Origin: Bifidobacterium breve
GTDB taxonomy: Bacteria > Actinomycetota > Thermoleophilia > Solirubrobacterales > Solirubrobacteraceae
Assembly (NCBI GenBank): GCA_945878865.1
Contig: CAMCUD010000001.1
Span: forward strand, 310,001-374,000
Reading direction: 5' to 3'
DNA: 64,000 nt
In this document: in pieces, positions 8,071 to 15,779 of the stretch
Layout of the letters: each line of letters opens with the position of its first letter
Position numbering within the stretch: the first letter of the stretch is position 1
Translations under genes and position numbers: made by a program
Notes under the pieces: model-generated
Seen by the model: only the letters and a program-made list of their open reading frames with translations
The model's database searches: none
Told to the model about the DNA's origin: nothing

Positions 8071-9250
8071 CGCCGAACCGCCGGACCAGCTCGCCCACGT
8101 TCGTCTCCAGGTCGAAGCGCTCGGCGATCACGTCCCGTGCGCCCGCCACGAGCTGGTCGCGCAACGCGACGTCGCCGAGCAGCCGATCGAGCGCGTCGGC
8201 GAGCGCCGCGGGGTCATCGGGCTCGACGATGAGCCCGCTGCGGCCGTCGATGACCGCCTCGGGGATGCCGGCGATCGCGGTGGTGACCACCGGGATACCG
8301 AGCTGCATCGCCTCGAGGATCGCCAGCGGCAGGTTGTCCTCGTCGCCGTCGTCCTCGCGGCGGCAGGGCAGCGCGAACACCTGCGCGCGGCCGAGCGCGG
8401 CGTCGACCTCGGCCCGGGGGCGCGGACCGGCGAGGTGCACGACGCCCAGCAAGCCGAGCTCCAGTGCGAGCTCGCGCAGCTCGTCCTCCTGCGGGCCGCC
8501 GCCGATGATCTCCAACCGGGCGGCCAGGCCCCGCTCGTGCAGCAGCGCGACGGCACGCAGCAGCGTCGGCAGGCCCTTCTTCGGCACGAGCCGGGCGACG
8601 GCGAGGATCAAGCCGTCCTCCGGCGCGCGGGTGACTTGGGGCGGCGCCGCGAGGCCGTTGCGCACCGCGATGACCTTCTCGGCGTCGGCGGGTGCGACCA
8701 TCGGCTGCACGCGCGAGACCGAGTACTCCGACTCGACCGCCGCGAACGTGCTGCGCGCGACCTTGTCGGCGAGGAACGCCGGCGACGTCACCGCGAACAG
8801 GTCCTTTGCGTGGCCGGTGAACGAGACCGTCTGGCCGCCGAGGATCGACAGCGCCATCGCGACGGTCGTCGGCGTGTTGGCGAAGTGCGCGTGCACGTGC
8901 GCATCAGCCGGGATCCGGCGGGCCAGGAAGGCCGCATAGGGCACGGCGGCGAGGTGGCGCGGGTCGCGCTCGGCCACGGCCCAGCGCGCGCACCACGCAA
9001 CGGCGCGGGCAAACCGCACGGGGTGCGCGAGCGCCTTTCGCACGGCGGCGCCCACCAGCCCGCGCCCGCCGGGCAGGTCGCGCACGCACGCCTGGACCTC
9101 CGGGCTGAGCGCGACCGCGGCGTCGGGCTCGGCGGGAATGAGGTTCCACACCGTCAGCGGCTGCCCGCGGCGCACGAGCTCGGTGACCTCGCGCTGCACG
9201 AACGACTCGGACAGCTGCGGGAACGTGCGGACGACGTAGTGCAGGCTCAC
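8060..9250 (-). CDS. GT4-family glycosyltransferase coupled to the flippase gene
   Basis: The 396-residue protein begins with SLHYVVRTFPQLSESFVQRE, the N-terminal pattern of exopolysaccharide GT4 enzymes related to colanic-acid glycosyltransferases (FPxxSETFV). The C-terminal domain has ILAVARLVPKKGLPTLLRA, LEIIGGGPQEDELRELA and EDNLPLAILEAMQLGIPVV, which holds the donor-binding acidic pair. The GTG start at 9250 overlaps the flippase stop as GTGA, implying translational coupling. It should act on a lipid-linked intermediate before the flippase moves it across the membrane. Confidence 0.88.
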   Translation of the reverse strand: MSLHYVVRTFPQLSESFVQREVTELVRRGQPLTVWNLIPAEPDAAVALSPEVQACVRDLPGGRGLVGAAVRKALAHPVRFARAVAWCARWAVAERDPRHLAAVPYAAFLARRIPADAHVHAHFANTPTTVAMALSILGGQTVSFTGHAKDLFAVTSPAFLADKVARSTFAAVESEYSVSRVQPMVAPADAEKVIAVRNGLAAPPQVTRAPEDGLILAVARLVPKKGLPTLLRAVALLHERGLAARLEIIGGGPQEDELRELALELGLLGVVHLAGPRPRAEVDAALGRAQVFALPCRREDDGDEDNLPLAILEAMQLGIPVVTTAIAGIPEAVIDGRSGLIVEPDDPAALADALDRLLGDVALRDQLVAGARDVIAERFDLETNVGELVRRFGATA

Positions 9251-10731
9251 GCCGTCGCGACCCCCACCCCGCGGCCCGCCAGGCGGCCCAGCCGCCGCAG
9301 GCTCGGGAAGTCCAGGACGACCATGAGCGCGAAGTACAGGCCGAGGCCCACCGCGAGGCCCGCGCCGATGCCCACCCAGTCGTTCGTCATCCGCAGCGCG
9401 GCCTCGTATCCGCAGAACGACGCGATCGCCGCCGCGATCGTCGGGGCGAGACCGCCCCACACCGCGCGCGGGGTGAAGAGGTCACGCGACCAGATGTAGC
9501 AGGAGACGAAGAACGTCGCCTGGCCCGCGAAGTAGCCGATGCCCGCGCCCTCGACGCCCATCGACGGCAGCAGTGCCGCGCCGAGGCCGAGCGAGAGGAT
9601 CACCGACGGGATGCCCATGTAGAGCACCCGGTCGGCGTCGTTCTTGACCCAGAGGAGGCTGACGAGCACGGTGCCCACGGGCACGCCGAGCATCATGCCG
9701 CCGGCCATCCACGGGACCACGGTGACCGTCCCGCTCCACTCGTCACCGAACAGGGCCGGGACGAGCGCGGGCACGGTCGCGATGAGACCGACGACGGGCA
9801 CGCCCGTGCCCAGCGCGGCGAACGCGAGGCCCTGCTCCATGATCCGCTTCGTCGATTCCCCGGCCTCCATGAGGCGCGCGAGGCCGGGCAGCGCGACGCG
9901 CCACGCCGTCTCGAAGACCGTCGTCAAGACGATGAGCAGCCTGCGCGCCAGCGACCAGGCGCCGAGGGCGGCCGTGCCGGAGATGACCCCGATGAGGATG
10001 CCCAGGCCCTCGTCGCGGACGAGCGTCAGCACCCACGAGAGCTGGAAGAACACGCCAAACCGGACCTGCTCCTTGAGCGGGCCGAGCTTCAGCGATGGGC
10101 GGATCAGCCCGATCGGGCCGCCGAAGACGAGGATCGACGTGCCGACGAGCGCCTTCAGCGCGGTGGCGATACCGACGCCCAGCACGCCGAACCCGGCGAT
10201 CACGAGCCCGATCGCCAGCGCGTTGTAGACGAGCGCCTCGGAGATGTCCGCGCGGATGATGAGCCGGTACTGCAGGTCGCGCTCGAGCACGACCGACGTC
10301 GGCACACGCGGCACCGAGAGCGGGAGCGACGAGGCCATGAGCGCGATCGCAATCGCGTTGCTGCCCCAGATCGGGACGAACGCCCACGCGATCACCGCGA
10401 CCAGGCCGGTGGCGGCCATCTGGAAGCCGACCATCGCCTGCATCTCGCGCTTGCTCGGCGGCGTCTCGCGCCCGAGGAACGCGGCGTTCAGCCCGCCGTC
10501 GGAGACGAAGCGGCTGACCGTCATGAAGATCATGCCGATCGCGACGATGCCGTAGCCCGAGGGGCCCAGCAGCGGCGCGATGACGAGGTTGCCCGCGAGG
10601 CCGAGGACGCGGATGACGACCGCGCGCATGCCCATCGCGGCCATGCCCTTGACCGCCTTGTCTGTCAGCTCGGTGGTGGCCGCAGGCGTCTCGTCCTGCG
10701 GGTCGGCCCCCTGCGGCTCCCGTTCCGTCAT
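9247..10731 (-). CDS. Wzx-like oligosaccharide flippase (MATE/PST superfamily)
   Basis: The 494-residue protein is almost entirely hydrophobic, with about 12-14 predicted membrane segments, and begins its first segment with MRAVVIRVLGLAGNLVIAPLLGPSGYG, as in polysaccharide transporters of the PST/Wzx type. It likely flips undecaprenyl-linked glycan repeats to the outer leaflet. The start at 10731 is preferred over a GTG four codons upstream because the latter overlaps a TAGAGT hexamer that ends 10 bases before the ATG. It is the first gene of a two-gene operon with the coupled glycosyltransferase. Confidence 0.85.
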   Translation of the reverse strand: MTEREPQGADPQDETPAATTELTDKAVKGMAAMGMRAVVIRVLGLAGNLVIAPLLGPSGYGIVAIGMIFMTVSRFVSDGGLNAAFLGRETPPSKREMQAMVGFQMAATGLVAVIAWAFVPIWGSNAIAIALMASSLPLSVPRVPTSVVLERDLQYRLIIRADISEALVYNALAIGLVIAGFGVLGVGIATALKALVGTSILVFGGPIGLIRPSLKLGPLKEQVRFGVFFQLSWVLTLVRDEGLGILIGVISGTAALGAWSLARRLLIVLTTVFETAWRVALPGLARLMEAGESTKRIMEQGLAFAALGTGVPVVGLIATVPALVPALFGDEWSGTVTVVPWMAGGMMLGVPVGTVLVSLLWVKNDADRVLYMGIPSVILSLGLGAALLPSMGVEGAGIGYFAGQATFFVSCYIWSRDLFTPRAVWGGLAPTIAAAIASFCGYEAALRMTNDWVGIGAGLAVGLGLYFALMVVLDFPSLRRLGRLAGRGVGVATA

Positions 10732-10741
10732 CCCCGCGGAC

Positions 10742-10747
10742 ACTCTA
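10742..10747 (-). promoter_or_regulatory. Candidate -10 element of the flippase operon
   Basis: On the minus strand this reads TAGAGT, 10 bases before the ATG at 10731. It overlaps the alternative GTG start, which argues against that start. Confidence 0.35.
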
Positions 10748-10792
10748 CGGACGCGCAGCCGTGCGCGCAGCCCGGATTCGGGTGGTGCCGCG

Positions 10793-10798
10793 TATGAT
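10793..10798 (+). promoter_or_regulatory. Candidate -10 element of glycosyltransferase gene
   Basis: TATGAT matches the -10 consensus at five of six positions and ends 11 bases before the ATG at 10810. A matching -35 is not evident. Confidence 0.4.
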
Positions 10799-10809
10799 CG
10801 CGGGCGGAG

Positions 10810-12081
10810 ATGCGCGTCCTGGGTCTCATCGGCACGCTGCCCGACGCCAGTTCACCGGCGGGGCCGCCCCGCCCCCTCGCTCTGCTGCGGCTGCTCGCCG
10901 ACGCGGGGCACGACGTGCAGCTGCTCTGCGGGGAGCCGCTCGACGGGCCCCGCCGCCCGCTCGCCGACCTGGCCGAGACCGCGATCGGCGGCCCGGTCGC
11001 CTCCGTCGCGGGCGCCGAGACGCTGCCGCCTGGCACCGACGCGCTGCGCTGGGCGCTGCCGCTGCGCCTGGCCGCCGAGCACGCCACGCCGCTGGCCCGC
11101 GCGGCCCGCGCGCACGCGCCCTCGGTCGACGTGATCCTCAGCTTCGACGACCCCGGCCACGGCGCCGCCTCGGCGGTCTCGGGCCGCGTGCCGACGGTCA
11201 TGGATCTGCACGACATCCGCGGCGTGACCGCGGAGGGCGACTGGGCGCGCACGAGCGCCACGCGCTGGACGATCCAGCCCCACCGCTCGTGGGAGCGCCG
11301 GATCCTCGCGCGCGGCATGGGCGTCATCACGCCCTCGGTGGAGACCCGCCACCGCGTCGACCGCCTCTACTACCGCCGCCCGGTGATCGTGCCGACGCCG
11401 GTGCTCACCCCGCTCTCCGCGGTGTCGCCGGGCGCGGCCGACGAGGGGTTCGTCGTCGGCTGGTACGGCGACACGCGTGAGCCCGGCGAGCGCGACGGTC
11501 TCGCCCGACTCGCCGCGGAGCTGTGGCCGCTCGTCGGCGGCAGCGCCCAGCTGCTGGTCGCCGACGCCGCCCGGCCCTCGGAGCTCGCCGCCGCCAGCGC
11601 GATCCCCGGCGCCCTGCCGCTGCACCCCGATGGCGGCCTCGCCGAGCTCGCCGCCCGCTCGACGATCGCCATCCGCCCGCTGTGGCGCGCCGGCGGCGAC
11701 GGTGCCGCGACCTTGGCGCTCATGGCTGCGGGCCTGCCGGTCGTCGGCACCCCGCAGGCGTTCGAGGGCGTCGAGATCCGCCCGGGCATGGAAGGCCTCA
11801 TCGCCGACACGCCGAGCGGCCTGGCGATCGCGCTGCGCAAACTCGCCGCCGACCCGGCCTCCACCCGGCAGATCGCCGACCAGGGCCGCCAGCACGTGCT
11901 GCGCCGCCACGCGCCCGAGCCGGTCACCGCGCTGCTCGAGGGCGCGATCGCCAAGGCCATCGAGCGGTTCGGCGACTACCAGGCCGGCAAGGTGCCGCAC
12001 CCCCTCGATCCCGCCGGGGTCAAGCAGGAGATCGAGGAGACGCTGCAGCACGCCCGGGCCGCCGGCGCACCACGCCGGTAG
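10810..12081 (+). CDS. GT4-like glycosyltransferase
   Basis: This 423-residue GT-B protein starts MRVLGLIGTLPDASSPAG and has a Rossmann-like N-domain with IPHRSWERRILARG-type acceptor-side helices. Its C-terminal domain contains VGWYGDTREPGERDGL, a short LLVADA strand and LALMAAGLPVVGTPQAFEG, the same organisation as the partial enzyme at base 1. The usual C-terminal E-x7-E acidic pair is not obvious, so donor binding may differ. The C-terminal 60 residues are helical and charged. It runs divergently from the flippase operon and is probably part of the same glycan pathway. Confidence 0.78.
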   Translation: MRVLGLIGTLPDASSPAGPPRPLALLRLLADAGHDVQLLCGEPLDGPRRPLADLAETAIGGPVASVAGAETLPPGTDALRWALPLRLAAEHATPLARAARAHAPSVDVILSFDDPGHGAASAVSGRVPTVMDLHDIRGVTAEGDWARTSATRWTIQPHRSWERRILARGMGVITPSVETRHRVDRLYYRRPVIVPTPVLTPLSAVSPGAADEGFVVGWYGDTREPGERDGLARLAAELWPLVGGSAQLLVADAARPSELAAASAIPGALPLHPDGGLAELAARSTIAIRPLWRAGGDGAATLALMAAGLPVVGTPQAFEGVEIRPGMEGLIADTPSGLAIALRKLAADPASTRQIADQGRQHVLRRHAPEPVTALLEGAIAKAIERFGDYQAGKVPHPLDPAGVKQEIEETLQHARAAGAPRR

Positions 12082-12100
12082 CGCGGGACCCGTCCGGCAG

Positions 12101-12141
12101 ACGGTGACGTTTGTCTCGCTCAGCGAAGCAAACGTCACCGT
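12101..12141. terminator. 41-base near-perfect palindrome between glycosyltransferase and toxin-antitoxin genes
   Basis: Arms ACGGTGACGTTTG (12101-12113) and CAAACGTCACCGT (12129-12141) are perfectly complementary. The inner bases TCGCT/AGCGA pair as well, giving about 19 paired positions out of 20 around a single central base. It lies 19 bases after the glycosyltransferase stop, so a bidirectional terminator is most likely. A protein-binding palindrome is an alternative. Confidence 0.5.
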
Positions 12142-12171
12142 CGACATGACGGCGCGGCGCTGTTCGCGTGG

Positions 12172-12199
12172 TATAACGGACTAGATGACTAAGTCCGTT
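12172..12199 (+). promoter_or_regulatory. Promoter and candidate operator of the Phd/VapC operon
   Basis: TATAAC (12172-12177) ends 7 bases before the ATG at 12185. An inverted repeat, AACGGACT (12175-12182) and AGTCCGTT (12192-12199), overlaps both this hexamer and the start codon. This is the expected position for autorepression by the antitoxin. Confidence 0.5.
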
Positions 12200-12415
12200 G
12201 GTGTTCACGAGGCGAAGACCCAGCTGTCCGCCCTGCTTGAACGCGTCGCAGCGGGCGAGGAGATCGTGATCACACGCCGCGGGCATGCCGTTGCGAAGCT
12301 CAGCGCGGTCACGCCTCCAATCCGCGAGTTCGGAACGGACGCGGGCCTATTCACCGTGCCGGACGACTTCGACGCGCCGCTGCCCGACGACCTGCTCGAC
12401 GCCTTCGAGCAGTGA
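12185..12415 (+). CDS. Phd/YefM-family antitoxin
   Basis: This 76-residue protein matches the Phd/YefM antitoxin fold: an N-terminal VGVHEAKTQLSALLERV followed by GEEIVITRRGHAVAKL, which forms the DNA-binding dimer. The acidic C-terminal tail (DDFDAPLPDDLLDAFEQ) is the expected toxin-neutralising helix. Its stop overlaps the toxin start as GTGA. The start codon lies inside an inverted repeat that may be the operator. Third-position GC is lower than in neighbouring genes, consistent with horizontal acquisition into the polysaccharide region. Confidence 0.9.
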   Translation: MTKSVGVHEAKTQLSALLERVAAGEEIVITRRGHAVAKLSAVTPPIREFGTDAGLFTVPDDFDAPLPDDLLDAFEQ

Positions 12416-12801
12416 AGCTGCTGCTGGACACGCACGTCTTTCTCTGGCTGCAGACCGAGCCCGAGCGGGTCGGGCCGGCAGCAGAGACCCTGGTGGACGA
12501 CGCGCATGAGCTCCTCCTCTCGGCCGCAAGCTCCTGGGAGATCGCGATTAAGCACGCACTCGGCCGCCTCCCGCTCCCCGTCGGGCCCAGCGACTACGTG
12601 CCTTCCCGCGCCCGGCGCAGCGGAGTCGATCTGATGGCCGTCGAGCACGGCGACGCGCTGGCCGTGGCCGACCTGCCGCCGCACCATCGCGACCCGTTCG
12701 ATCGACTCCTCGTGGCGCAGGCGCGTCGCCACGACCTCACGCTCGTCACGGCCGACCGCGGGCTGGGGCGCTACGACGTCCCCATCCTCGCTGTCGTCTG
12801 A
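12412..12801 (+). CDS. VapC-like PIN-domain toxin
   Basis: The 129-residue protein is a PIN-domain ribonuclease. The acidic metal-binding residues are all present: Asp in LLLDTHVFLWL, Glu in SSWEIAIKHALGRL, Asp in HRDPFDRLLVAQA and Asp in LVTADRGLGRYDV. VapC toxins cleave RNA (often tRNA or rRNA) when not held by their antitoxin. It starts with GTG overlapping the antitoxin stop, giving translational coupling. It ends 8 bases before the convergent fabD stop. Confidence 0.9.
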   Translation: MKLLLDTHVFLWLQTEPERVGPAAETLVDDAHELLLSAASSWEIAIKHALGRLPLPVGPSDYVPSRARRSGVDLMAVEHGDALAVADLPPHHRDPFDRLLVAQARRHDLTLVTADRGLGRYDVPILAVV

Positions 12802-12809
12802 CCGTCGAC

Positions 12810-13724
12810 CTATCCCGCGGCGCCCGCCGCTTCCAGGTCGTGGATCGCGTGCGCCTCGATCCCGTCAGTCCCCAGCGTCTTGCGCACCAGTCCCGCGAGG
12901 ACATGGCCCGGGCCCGACTCCACGAAGGTCGTCGCGCCCGCCGCGTTGAGGTTGACCACCAGCTCGCGCCAGCGCACGTTGCGCATGACCGCCGTCGCCA
13001 GCTGCTCCGCCGGGTCGGTGAAGGGCGCCGCCTCGGCAGCCGACCAGATCTGCGAGACCGGTTCGCGGAACGTCACCGTCGACAGCGCCTCACGGAACCG
13101 CGGCACGATCGGCCCGATCCGCGGGGTGTGCCCGGCGCCGCCGTTCATCGGCAGCTTGACGACGCGGAACCCGGCGGCCTTGCCCGCGTCGTAGCACCAG
13201 TCCATCGCCTCCTGCGAACCGGCCACCACGACCTGCACCGGCGAGTTGTCGTTGGCCATCATCACGCCGTGCTCCTCGGCGCTCGCGACGAAGTCCTGCA
13301 CGCCCGGCCCGATCATCGCCATCATCGCGCCCTTCGCGTCGATGTGGCGGACCTCCTCGAGCAGCTCGCCGCGGACCTTGACCATCCGCAGCGCGTCCTC
13401 AGGAGACAGGGCGCCGGACGCCGCGATCGCCCCGAACTCGCCGAGGGAGTGGCCGCAGAACGCGCGCTCGTGCTCCTCGCCGAGGTCGAGCTTGCCGGCC
13501 TCGTGCATCCGCTTGATGCGCTCCCAACCGGCCATGACCGCGCAGAACAGCGCGGGCTGGAACAGGCCGAGCGATTCCTTGGCCCGCTCGAAGATGTCCG
13601 GCGCGACGAGCTCGCGGGCCAGCGCCCCGAGCTCGGGGACGTACTCGTCCACGCGCGCGCCCATGTCGCTGATCTCGCTCCCCTGGCCGGGGAACAGCAG
13701 GACATGGGTGACGCGGTCGCTCAT
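12810..13724 (-). CDS. fabD: Malonyl-CoA:ACP transacylase-like FabD
   Basis: This 304-residue acyltransferase moves malonyl from CoA to acyl carrier protein. It has the FPGQGS oxyanion motif, the nucleophile elbow GHSLGEF, an Arg in KVRGELL for carboxylate binding, and a GHTP segment supplying the catalytic His where FabD proteins usually have FHSP. The length is normal for FabD. Its ATG overlaps the ACP stop by four bases, so the two should be cotranslated. No ketosynthase gene lies in the operon, so chain extension would need an enzyme encoded elsewhere, or the malonyl-ACP has another use. A broader acyltransferase specificity cannot be excluded. Confidence 0.87.
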   Translation of the reverse strand: MSDRVTHVLLFPGQGSEISDMGARVDEYVPELGALARELVAPDIFERAKESLGLFQPALFCAVMAGWERIKRMHEAGKLDLGEEHERAFCGHSLGEFGAIAASGALSPEDALRMVKVRGELLEEVRHIDAKGAMMAMIGPGVQDFVASAEEHGVMMANDNSPVQVVVAGSQEAMDWCYDAGKAAGFRVVKLPMNGGAGHTPRIGPIVPRFREALSTVTFREPVSQIWSAAEAAPFTDPAEQLATAVMRNVRWRELVVNLNAAGATTFVESGPGHVLAGLVRKTLGTDGIEAHAIHDLEAAGAAG

Positions 13725-13972
13725 TCCGTCGCGCCCGCCTTCGCGTAGACGCCCTCGAGCGCGTCGCCCACCGTGCGGATCTCGCCGAGGTCGCCCTGCT
13801 CGATCTGGATGCCCATCTCCTCGTCGAGGATCTGCGCGAGCTCGACGAGATCGAGCGAGTCGATGTCGAGCTCCTCGAGCGTCGCCTCCTCGGTGATCGC
13901 GTCGGGGTCGGCGCCGAAGTTCTCGAGCGCGTCGTAGATCTTCGCCTTGATCTCAGCCTTGGTGTGGGCCAC
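13721..13972 (-). CDS. acpP: Acyl carrier protein
   Basis: The 83-residue acidic protein has the ACP four-helix pattern, with the phosphopantetheine attachment Ser in LDIDSLDLVELAQ and a typical EEATLEELDIDSLD context. The GTG start at 13972 gives a normal ACP length; longer readings run into the upstream gene with no similarity. It needs a phosphopantetheinyl transferase, which is not in the window. Position between fabG-like and fabD-like genes suggests a dedicated carrier for this operon or the main fatty-acid ACP. Confidence 0.92.
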   Translation of the reverse strand: MAHTKAEIKAKIYDALENFGADPDAITEEATLEELDIDSLDLVELAQILDEEMGIQIEQGDLGEIRTVGDALEGVYAKAGATE

Positions 13973-13989
13973 GAACGGTCTCCTCCAGA

Positions 13990-14787
13990 TCAGGTGGTTG
14001 AGGCGGGAAGCATGCCAAGCGGGACGGGTGAAGCCGACAGACCCCCGTCGACGGTCAGGACGATGCCGTTGACGTACGCCGCGCCCGGCGACGCGAGGAA
14101 CCGGACGCACGCCGCGACGTCCTCCGCCGTTCCGGCCCGTTTGGCCGGGATGAGCTGCGGCGCGGCGTCGATGAGCGCCTGGAACTCCTTGGGGTGGTAG
14201 TCGGCCTCGATGAGGCCGGGGGCGACGGTGTTCGCCGTCACGCCCTTGCGCGCGACCTCGGCGGTCACCGCGCGTGTCAGCGCCTCGAGCCCGCCCTTCG
14301 ACGCCGTGTAGCTCGACTGGCCGGCGACAGGCATGTCCGCCGAGAACGAGCTGACGTTGACGATCCGGCCCCACCGGTGCTTGAGCATCTTCGGCACCGC
14401 GCGGCGGATCGCGCGGAATGGCGCGGAGAGGTTGACGTCGAGCACGGGATCCCAGTGCTCGTCCTTCGTCCCGCCGAGCGTGCGGTGCGACCACGCGCCC
14501 GCGTTGTTGACGAGCACGAAGACCGGGCCGAACGCCTCCTCGAGCCGCGCGAAGATCGACTCCAGCGCGTCGGGGTCCGCGAGGTCGCCGCCCACGGCGA
14601 TCGCCTCGCCGCCCGCGGCGCGGATCTCCTCGACGACCGCGTCAGCGCCGGCCGCGTTGGTGTTGAAGTGCACCCCGACCCGCCAGCCGTCGGCCGCCAG
14701 CCCCTTCGCACACGCCGCACCGATCCCGCGCCCGGCGCCCGTGACGAGGGCGCACCCGTCGCGCTGCGGGTCCTGCGTCGCGGCCAT
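13990..14787 (-). CDS. fabG: FabG-like short-chain dehydrogenase/reductase
   Basis: This 265-residue SDR has the NAD(P)-binding motif TGAGRGIGAA, the NNAG motif (VLVNNAGAWS), the catalytic Ser in NVSSFSAD, and YTASKGG with the catalytic Tyr and Lys. The C-terminal GIVLTVDGGLSAS is typical of FabG-type 3-oxoacyl-ACP reductases. The neighbouring ACP and FabD genes support an acyl-ACP substrate. A sugar or polyol dehydrogenase role remains possible given the polysaccharide context. It starts 6 bases after the SGNH gene stop, so the four genes form one operon. Confidence 0.85.
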   Translation of the reverse strand: MAATQDPQRDGCALVTGAGRGIGAACAKGLAADGWRVGVHFNTNAAGADAVVEEIRAAGGEAIAVGGDLADPDALESIFARLEEAFGPVFVLVNNAGAWSHRTLGGTKDEHWDPVLDVNLSAPFRAIRRAVPKMLKHRWGRIVNVSSFSADMPVAGQSSYTASKGGLEALTRAVTAEVARKGVTANTVAPGLIEADYHPKEFQALIDAAPQLIPAKRAGTAEDVAACVRFLASPGAAYVNGIVLTVDGGLSASPVPLGMLPASTT

Positions 14788-14793
14788 CGCCGG

Positions 14794-15714
14794 TCAGACC
14801 GCGGCGCGCTCGCGCTCGCCGGTCTCGACCCGCAGCGGCAGGTCGGCGAACTCGGGCTGCTCGAGCAGCCAGTCGGCGAAGTGCCGGCCGACGACCCGCG
14901 CGCCCGCTTCGTTGACGTTGTAGCCGTTGGAGATGCGCAGCCGCATGTCGAGGCCGAGCTCGGGGCGCGGCATCACGCGGACGTTCGGGCCGTGGCGCTC
15001 GGCGGCCGCATGCAGTTCGGCGGTGACCGCCTCGAGCTTCTTGCGGTCCAGCCCGCCCTCGAGGACCGGCGATGTCGGCTCGTACAGCGCGACGACGCAC
15101 TCCGGCCATATCTCCTTGACGACGTTCAGGAAGCCGTCGAGCTGCTCGTTGCCGGGGTACGGCGGCGTGGGGAACCCGCCCCAGCGCAGCGCCTTGCTGA
15201 TGACGCGCCACACCGGGTAGATGCCCTTGCCGATGCGCTTGCCCATGTTCTCGCGCAGGCCGATGATCCGGCGGTGCCCGCCGAGGAAGTGCCTGCCGGT
15301 GTAGATCGGGCCGACCTGGAAGAGGATGACCTCGGGCGCCGGGCGGTTCATCCGTCGGCGCTTGAGCAGCTCCTTCTTCGTCTGCGGCAGCTCCTCGAAC
15401 GTCCAGATCCACATGTTCTGGTAGCCGCAGCGAATGCCGTCCGCGGCCAGGCGCTTGAGCATGAAGCGCGGGAAGCCCATCGGCCCGTTGGCCTGATGAT
15501 TGTCGGGCATCGCGCGGTCCTCGCAGGAGCCGATCCGCAGGATGTCGAGCGTGGGCCCGGGATCGTCGGCAGGCGGGGTCGGCAGCGACCAGAACATCCA
15601 CCGGTCACGCGGACGCACCCACAACCATGCTGAGACGTACTTCTTGAACACCTCGCGCGCGAACGACTTCCCCGCCGCGAGACGCCCCCCAGCGCCTGCC
15701 CCCAAGTCGGCCAT
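14794..15714 (-). CDS. SGNH/GDSL-hydrolase-like protein with degenerate catalytic motifs
   Basis: The 306-residue protein has no signal peptide. It has segments resembling SGNH hydrolases: LRIGSCEDRA near residue 60 in the position of the GDS block, VILFQVGPIYTG in the place of the Gly/Asn blocks, and GYNVNEAGARVVGRHFADWL, which matches the last block in all but its catalytic residues. The usual D-x-x-H pair is replaced by asparagines (SNGYN). It may therefore be an altered esterase/acyltransferase or a non-catalytic binding protein. As first gene of the FabG-ACP-FabD operon it could load or remove an acyl group. Function unproven. Confidence 0.6.
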   Translation of the reverse strand: MADLGAGAGGRLAAGKSFAREVFKKYVSAWLWVRPRDRWMFWSLPTPPADDPGPTLDILRIGSCEDRAMPDNHQANGPMGFPRFMLKRLAADGIRCGYQNMWIWTFEELPQTKKELLKRRRMNRPAPEVILFQVGPIYTGRHFLGGHRRIIGLRENMGKRIGKGIYPVWRVISKALRWGGFPTPPYPGNEQLDGFLNVVKEIWPECVVALYEPTSPVLEGGLDRKKLEAVTAELHAAAERHGPNVRVMPRPELGLDMRLRISNGYNVNEAGARVVGRHFADWLLEQPEFADLPLRVETGERERAAV

Positions 15715-15721
15715 GGGCCCG

Positions 15722-15727
15722 AGTGTA
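15722..15727 (-). promoter_or_regulatory. Candidate -10 element of the SGNH-FabG-ACP-FabD operon
   Basis: Minus-strand TACACT lies 7 bases before the ATG at 15714, consistent with one leaderless promoter driving the four-gene operon. Confidence 0.4.
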
Positions 15728-15779
15728 CCGACGCCCGCCGGGACGACAAAGCCCGCTGTGGCCAGCTCCTACGGAGTTC

